From NCBI RefSeq assembly GCF_002307495.1, contig NZ_NTMR01000010.1, positions 1 to 64,000 of the forward strand: 64,000 bases of DNA. Reading direction: 5' to 3'. Below the pieces are notes generated by a model. It was not told the origin of the DNA. It did no database searches and was given only the letters and a program-made list of their open reading frames with translations. Positions 59,840-64,000 of the stretch are shown piece after piece. Made by a program: the position numbers and the translations under genes. The first letter of the stretch is position 1. Each line of letters starts with the position of its first letter. The DNA comes from Pseudomonas abyssi (lineage in GTDB: Bacteria; Pseudomonadota; Gammaproteobacteria; Pseudomonadales; Pseudomonadaceae).

Positions 59840-62032
59840 TCAGGCTCCTTTTACCGGGAAGTATCCAGCGCGGCTCAGCGGCAGACGGCGCAAGCGCTCG
59901 CCACTGGCAGCCGCCAGTGCATTGAGCAATGCCGGGCCGATCAGCGCAGTGCCGGTCTCACCGACCCCGCCCGGGTCCTCGCTGCTGGGCACGATATGCA
60001 CCTCGACGCCAGGCGCTTCATTGATGCGCAGTTGCCGGTAGTTGTGGAAGTTGCTCTGCTGCACCTGCCCCTGCTCAAGGGTAATCTCGTTGAACAGCGA
60101 CGCTGACAGGCCAAACAGGGTGCCGCCCTCAATCTGCGCCAGCACCGAGGTGGGGTTGGTCACCAGGCCGCAGTCGATGGCGCTGACCAGGCGCTTGATG
60201 CGAACGCCCTTGTCCGCTTGCACTTCCAGCTCGACCACGGTCGCAACGAAACTGCCGAATACCGCGCTCACCGCGATGCCTCGGCCCTGCCCGGCAAGCA
60301 ACGGCGTCTGCCAGTCGGCTTTTTCGGCGGCCAGTTTGAGCACCGCCTGAGCACGCGGATGCTGGCCCATCAGCGCCAGTCGATAGTCAACCGGGTCCTT
60401 GCCCGCCTTGTGCGCCAGCTCGTCGATAAAGCACTCCAGCGCCAGCGTGCTGCGCAGCGGCCCAACGCCCCGCCACCAGGACACCGGGATCGCCTTGGGC
60501 TCCTCGCGGATGTAGTTGACCTGCAGGCTGTCCAGCGCATAAATCGGGTCGATCGCCACTTCCACCGCATCGCTGTCCACGCCGCTCTCCGGCAGGCTGC
60601 CGATGTAGCGCGCCAGCACCGAGGCACCGGCGATGCGATGCTGCCAGCCCTGCAGTTTGCCCTCGGCATCGATTGCCGCGGTCAGGCGATCGACATAGTG
60701 CGGGCGATACATATCGTGAGTCATGTCTTCTTCGCGGCTCCAGATCAGCTTGATCGGATAATCAACCTGCTTGGCAATCGCCACCGCCTGGGTAATGAAG
60801 TCAAAGTCCAGCCGCCGGCCGAACGCGCCGCCGATCAACTGGTTGTGCACCTGCACACGTTGCAGCGGCAGACCACTCACCGCAGCAGCGGTCTGCTGGG
60901 CGAACGCTGGCACCTGGGTGCCCACCCACAGCTCGCAGGCATCGGCGCGCACCTGCGCCACGCAGGTCATGGGCTCCAACGGTGAGTGCGACAGGAAAGG
61001 TTGCTCGTACACCGCCTCGAAAGTGCTGGCCGCGCCACTCAGCGCCGCGTCGATGTCGCCACTGCTGTGCGCGACCACACCATCCTTGCTGCTGGCGCTG
61101 TGCAGCGCCGCATCCAGCTGCTCGGAGTCGATGCCCGCGTGCTCGCCCAGCTCCCACTCCACGGTCAGCGCCTGGAGTCCTTGCTGGCAGGCCCAATAGT
61201 TGGTCGCGGTGACCGCCACGGCGTTTTCCAGGGTGACAACGTCACGCACGCCCGGCACCTGCCGCGCTGCGCTGGCATCAACCGCTTTGAGCTTGCCGCC
61301 GTACACCGGGCAGGTCAGCGTGGAGGCCACCAGCATGCCCGGCACCTGCAGATCGATGGTGAACTGCGCCTTGCCGTTGACCTTGTTCGGGGTATCCAAA
61401 CGGGGCGCGGGCGTGCCCAGCAGACGGAACTGTTCCGGCGTCTTGAGCACAACCGACTCCGGCAGCGGCAATGCACTGGCGGCATCCACCAGCTCGCCGT
61501 AGGGCAATTGCTGGCCAGCAGGCCCGTGCACCACGCCTTCACGCGCCTCGCACTGCGCGGCATCCACACCCCAGCGCGCCGCCGCAGCCTGAATCAGCAG
61601 TAGCCGCGCAGTTGCCCCGGCCTCACGCAGCGGTTGCCAGGAATGCCGGGTGGAGGTGGAGCCACCGGTGGCCTGAAACTGCATCAGCGAGTCGGCATAC
61701 AGGTCGCTGTCCGGCGGCGCATCCTCGACACTGACCGACGACAGCGGCACCTCCAGCTCCTCGGCCACCATCATCGCGATGCCAGTATGCGCGCCCTGCC
61801 CCATTTCGATCTTGGGCGAAATAACCGTCACCAGGCCGTCATGCCCAACCCGTACATAGGCGCCGTAGCCCCGCGGCGCCTGATCCCCCAGGCGCCCGGC
61901 GGCGGTCACCTCGGCCGCTACGCTGTGCGGGATAAAGCCCGGCAGCCAGGTGCTGAGCACCAGCCCACCCAATGCGGCACCTGAGCCTTGCAGAAACCGC
62001 CGGCGTGATACGCCATTGTCTGACGGGCTCAT
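59840..62032 (-). CDS. Molybdenum hydroxylase large subunit (xanthine dehydrogenase/IorB family)
   Basis: A 730-residue molybdopterin-binding subunit. The N-terminus has a Tat signal ([15 protein letters not shown]), so the complex is exported folded. Family segments are [44 protein letters not shown] and a C-terminal [22 protein letters not shown] with the catalytic Glu. It resembles IorB of isoquinoline 1-oxidoreductase. The ATG at 62032 overlaps the 2Fe-2S gene stop (ATGA). The substrate is unknown: N-heterocycles and aldehydes are both plausible. Confidence 0.88.
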   Translation of the reverse strand: MSPSDNGVSRRRFLQGSGAALGGLVLSTWLPGFIPHSVAAEVTAAGRLGDQAPRGYGAYVRVGHDGLVTVISPKIEMGQGAHTGIAMMVAEELEVPLSSVSVEDAPPDSDLYADSLMQFQATGGSTSTRHSWQPLREAGATARLLLIQAAAARWGVDAAQCEAREGVVHGPAGQQLPYGELVDAASALPLPESVVLKTPEQFRLLGTPAPRLDTPNKVNGKAQFTIDLQVPGMLVASTLTCPVYGGKLKAVDASAARQVPGVRDVVTLENAVAVTATNYWACQQGLQALTVEWELGEHAGIDSEQLDAALHSASSKDGVVAHSSGDIDAALSGAASTFEAVYEQPFLSHSPLEPMTCVAQVRADACELWVGTQVPAFAQQTAAAVSGLPLQRVQVHNQLIGGAFGRRLDFDFITQAVAIAKQVDYPIKLIWSREEDMTHDMYRPHYVDRLTAAIDAEGKLQGWQHRIAGASVLARYIGSLPESGVDSDAVEVAIDPIYALDSLQVNYIREEPKAIPVSWWRGVGPLRSTLALECFIDELAHKAGKDPVDYRLALMGQHPRAQAVLKLAAEKADWQTPLLAGQGRGIAVSAVFGSFVATVVELEVQADKGVRIKRLVSAIDCGLVTNPTSVLAQIEGGTLFGLSASLFNEITLEQGQVQQSNFHNYRQLRINEAPGVEVHIVPSSEDPGGVGETGTALIGPALLNALAAASGERLRRLPLSRAGYFPVKGA

Positions 62033-62490
62033 GCGGCACCTCCGGCATCCACGTCCCTGATCGCCGCGCGGATGCGCGTGTAGGTGGCGCAGCGGCACAG
62101 GTTGCCCGCCATGCCCGCGTCAATTTCGGCGTCGCTCGGCGCGGGCTGGCGCTGCAACAGCGCGGTAGCCGACATGATCTGCCCCGACTGGCAGTAGCCG
62201 CACTGCACCACCTCATGGTCCAGCCAGGCCTGCTGCACCTGGGCGCCGAGCGCAGACTGACCAACAGCCTCGATGGTGGTAACTGCCCGGCCAGCAGCCG
62301 CGCTGACCGGCAGCACGCAGGAACGTACCGCCTCGCCGTCCAGGTGCACGGTACAGGCACCGCACTGAGCGATGCCGCAACCGAACTTGGTGCCGGTCAA
62401 CCCCAGCACGTCACGCACCACCCAGAGCAGCGGCATATCATCAGGCACGTCCAGCTGATGCTGGGTACCGTTCACGGATAACTGAATCAT
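62029..62490 (-). CDS. 2Fe-2S subunit of the molybdenum hydroxylase (IorA-like)
   Basis: A 153-residue iron-sulfur subunit with two clusters: a plant-ferredoxin type (C38, C43, C46, C58) and a second with C97, C100, C132 and C134 (CGYC ... LCRC). It carries electrons from the Mo site to the cytochrome. It has no signal peptide and would be exported with the Tat-bearing large subunit. It is the first gene of a seven-gene leftward operon ending at 56061; the 214-base gap upstream holds the promoter. Confidence 0.93.
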   Translation of the reverse strand: MIQLSVNGTQHQLDVPDDMPLLWVVRDVLGLTGTKFGCGIAQCGACTVHLDGEAVRSCVLPVSAAAGRAVTTIEAVGQSALGAQVQQAWLDHEVVQCGYCQSGQIMSATALLQRQPAPSDAEIDAGMAGNLCRCATYTRIRAAIRDVDAGGAA

Positions 62491-62704
62491 TGGAACCTCG
62501 TCAGGCTACGGGTTTCTTGGTTTTTTCTAATCAATCTAGCAGCTGTGGCAGGTGTGACACAGATAAAGGCCAGCCCCAGGAAATGAGACAATCAGCGACG
62601 CTAAAGCCGCGTCCCGCCACTGCGCAATCTACAGACAGATGGGAACAAGGATAACCAGCGCGCCGCGCCAGCCGATAGCCCAATACCACGGCAGCCTTGC
62701 ACGA
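62491..62704. other. Promoter region upstream of the molybdenum-hydroxylase operon
   Basis: 214 bases between the LysR gene and the 2Fe-2S subunit gene (both leftward). A T-rich stretch near 62511-62530 is the most likely promoter area. No distinct operator or terminator is visible. Confidence 0.35.
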
Positions 62705-63667
62705 TCAGGCAATAGCGCCGTCCGACTGACCGCCGGCCTGCAGGATCATCGCCAGTGCGCGCTGCGCTGGCGGCGAGAGCGTACGGTTGGTCAGTTGAAT
62801 GAGGTGGCTGCGCAGTTGATAGCTCCGCGCGGGCAGTTCCGGGGCAAGCCGCTCCGTCAGATCCAGCAGGCGACCGGACTGCACCTCTTCGCCCAGCCAG
62901 CCCTCCCAGGTGTACAGCAGGCAATCGCTGTGCAAGACCGTTTCACGCAGCAGGTGCAGATTGTTGCAGCTCATCAGCGCCGGAGGGCGAGTCTCGGCCG
63001 GCAAGCCCAGCAAGGCAAACAACTGCAGCACCGAGGTATCGTCCAGCAACGCTGCCGACCAGGGATACCCCAGCAGGCGTTGAGGCTGAACCGGTGAGTC
63101 TGCCACCAGCAACGGATGCCCACGCCGACAGTAGATGGCCGTCTGTCTGGAGGGCAATGCCGTGACCTGCAGGCGCGGATCCTGCAAGCGCAGGTCTTCG
63201 TGCCGTTCGCCAGTCCCGCCCACCAGAAACTCGATACGCTCCTGCTCCAGGTGGCGCAGCAGGTTTTGCCAATGGTCGACCTCCACATTCAGGCGCAGGC
63301 CGGGGCACTCCCGACGCAGCCTCGGCAGCACCGTCTGCATGAAGCTGTGTGCAGCCATCAGCCCCACGCCAAGGTTGAGCTCGCCGCCTTCGGCATTAGC
63401 CAGGTACTGGGCAGACGCGTTGAGATTGTCAGCACGTCGCAGCAGGTCGCGGGCCTGAGTCAGCAGCTGCCGGCCCGCCGCCGTCAGCTGCACGCTGCGC
63501 GTGCCCCGATCAAACAAACGCAATTGCAGGTCACTCTCCAGCGACTGGATGCTGCGGCTGAACGCCGTCTGGGACAGGTGCGCACGCTTGGCGGCACGCG
63601 AGAAGTGCAGCTCCTCGCTGAGCAGTACCAGATGACCGAGACGCCTCAGGTCTATTGATGAACTCAT
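62705..63667 (-). CDS. LysR-family transcriptional regulator
   Basis: A 320-residue LysR-type protein. Residues 1-62 form the helix-turn-helix (HFSRAAKRAHLSQTAFSRSI), and the rest is the substrate-binding domain. It is upstream of the molybdenum-hydroxylase operon on the same strand and divergent from the serine hydrolase gene at 63757; the usual LysR logic points to the divergent gene as the main target. Between them, CTATAGATG at 63683 and a matching CCATATAG at 63703 form an imperfect inverted repeat that could be its site. The effector is unknown. Confidence 0.88.
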   Translation of the reverse strand: MSSSIDLRRLGHLVLLSEELHFSRAAKRAHLSQTAFSRSIQSLESDLQLRLFDRGTRSVQLTAAGRQLLTQARDLLRRADNLNASAQYLANAEGGELNLGVGLMAAHSFMQTVLPRLRRECPGLRLNVEVDHWQNLLRHLEQERIEFLVGGTGERHEDLRLQDPRLQVTALPSRQTAIYCRRGHPLLVADSPVQPQRLLGYPWSAALLDDTSVLQLFALLGLPAETRPPALMSCNNLHLLRETVLHSDCLLYTWEGWLGEEVQSGRLLDLTERLAPELPARSYQLRSHLIQLTNRTLSPPAQRALAMILQAGGQSDGAIA

Positions 63668-63756
63668 CGCATTAATAACCAGCTATAGATGCATTGGACT
63701 ATCCATATAGCACCAACCGATACTGAAAGAACAACAAGAGCAAAGGAATCCACCGC

Positions 63757-64000
63757 ATGAAACCAGCGACACACCGGCAGCTCGGCTGCCTTACCCTGCT
63801 ACTCGGCAGCCTGATGAGCGGCCCCGCCAGCGCACAAACGCCACTGGATGCCAAGGCCAGCGACCCGCAGGTCATGGGCTGGATGCAGGGCTTTCCGCCG
63901 GCCGCCGACAAACAGGTGACCTTCAACAATTATCTGCGTTTCCCGCACACCCGCTGGGCCTTCTCGCACATTCGTGAACTACTGCCGACCGCGACGGTGG
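63757..64000 (+). CDS. Serine hydrolase (beta-lactamase/6-aminohexanoate-dimer hydrolase-like), cut by window edge
   Basis: Only the first 81 codons are in the window. The product begins with a signal peptide (MKPATHRQLGCLTLLLGSLMSGPASAQ) and then DPQVMGWMQGFPPAADKQVTF and RFPHTRWAFSHIRELLPT, a start I associate with class C beta-lactamase-like serine hydrolases of proteobacteria. The catalytic SxxK lies beyond the edge, so activity cannot be judged. AAAGGAA precedes the ATG. It is divergent from the LysR regulator, its probable controller. Confidence 0.65.
   Translation, partial: MKPATHRQLGCLTLLLGSLMSGPASAQTPLDAKASDPQVMGWMQGFPPAADKQVTFNNYLRFPHTRWAFSHIRELLPTATV

Overview
The window looks like a chromosomal segment of a gammaproteobacterium in the Pseudomonadaceae. 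The lptD-surA-pdxA-rsmA-apaGH-glpE, rpsU-dnaG-rpoD, rpe-gph-trpE-trpGDC, amgK-murU and gcdG-gcdH-gcdR neighbourhoods and the lldR/lldP-lldD-dld locus are all pseudomonad arrangements, and the base composition is GC-rich. The compact trpE-trpG junction and the abundant 7-bp repeat elements would fit a smaller-genome lineage such as Halopseudomonas, but that is an inference. Almost all of the window is ordinary core genome, densely packed, with many ATGA/GTGA overlaps.

Layout. 0.2-3.6 kb: a secreted DUF3617 protein, then a lipid mini-operon (membrane protein, CDP-alcohol phosphatidyltransferase, CdsA-like enzyme, PlsC-like acyltransferase). 3.6-7.0 kb: an AT-richer accessory patch with an Mrr-type restriction enzyme, a truncated NERD-protein remnant and a HipBA toxin-antitoxin pair whose hipA seems frameshifted near its 3' end. 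7.0-12.6 kb: lactate use (dld, lldD, lldP, with divergent lldR and two LldR-type operators). 12.6-16.3 kb: glutaryl-CoA catabolism (gcdG, gcdH, gcdR). 16.5-17.7 kb: yceI and cytochrome b561. 17.8-23.3 kb: trpCDG and trpE with a trpE leader peptide, then gph and rpe. 23.4-26.9 kb: a DUF3530 protein, djlA-like, murU and amgK. 27.1-34.3 kb: the lptD-to-glpE operon. 34.3-35.1 kb: a long gap with a dispersed-repeat-like segment. 35.1-40.0 kb: prkA, yeaH and spoVR. 40.2-44.0 kb: cca, folK, folB, plsY and tsaD. 44.2-48.6 kb: rpsU, dnaG and rpoD. 48.7-55.2 kb: an AraC regulator, a lipoprotein Ntn-hydrolase acylase, a PAS-GGDEF-EAL protein and tRNA-Ile(CAU). 55.3-56.0 kb: a periplasmic binding protein. 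56.1-62.5 kb: a leftward operon for a periplasmic molybdenum hydroxylase (2Fe-2S subunit, Mo subunit, triheme cytochrome c, XdhC, small monooxygenase, MocA-like, deoxyribosyltransferase-like). 62.7-64.0 kb: a LysR regulator divergent from a serine hydrolase cut by the window edge.

The most unusual structure is a family of five intergenic elements made of in-phase (CAAGCNN)n heptads set as inverted pairs around a short core. Two of them contain a terminator-like hairpin joined to the right arm. Other points of interest are the trpE leader with two Trp codons, the direct trpE-trpG junction (in P. aeruginosa this locus carries pyocin genes), paired palindromes upstream of hipBA, the hipA frameshift, the NERD remnant and the composition of the molybdenum-hydroxylase operon. 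No CRISPR array, prophage or complete insertion sequence was seen.
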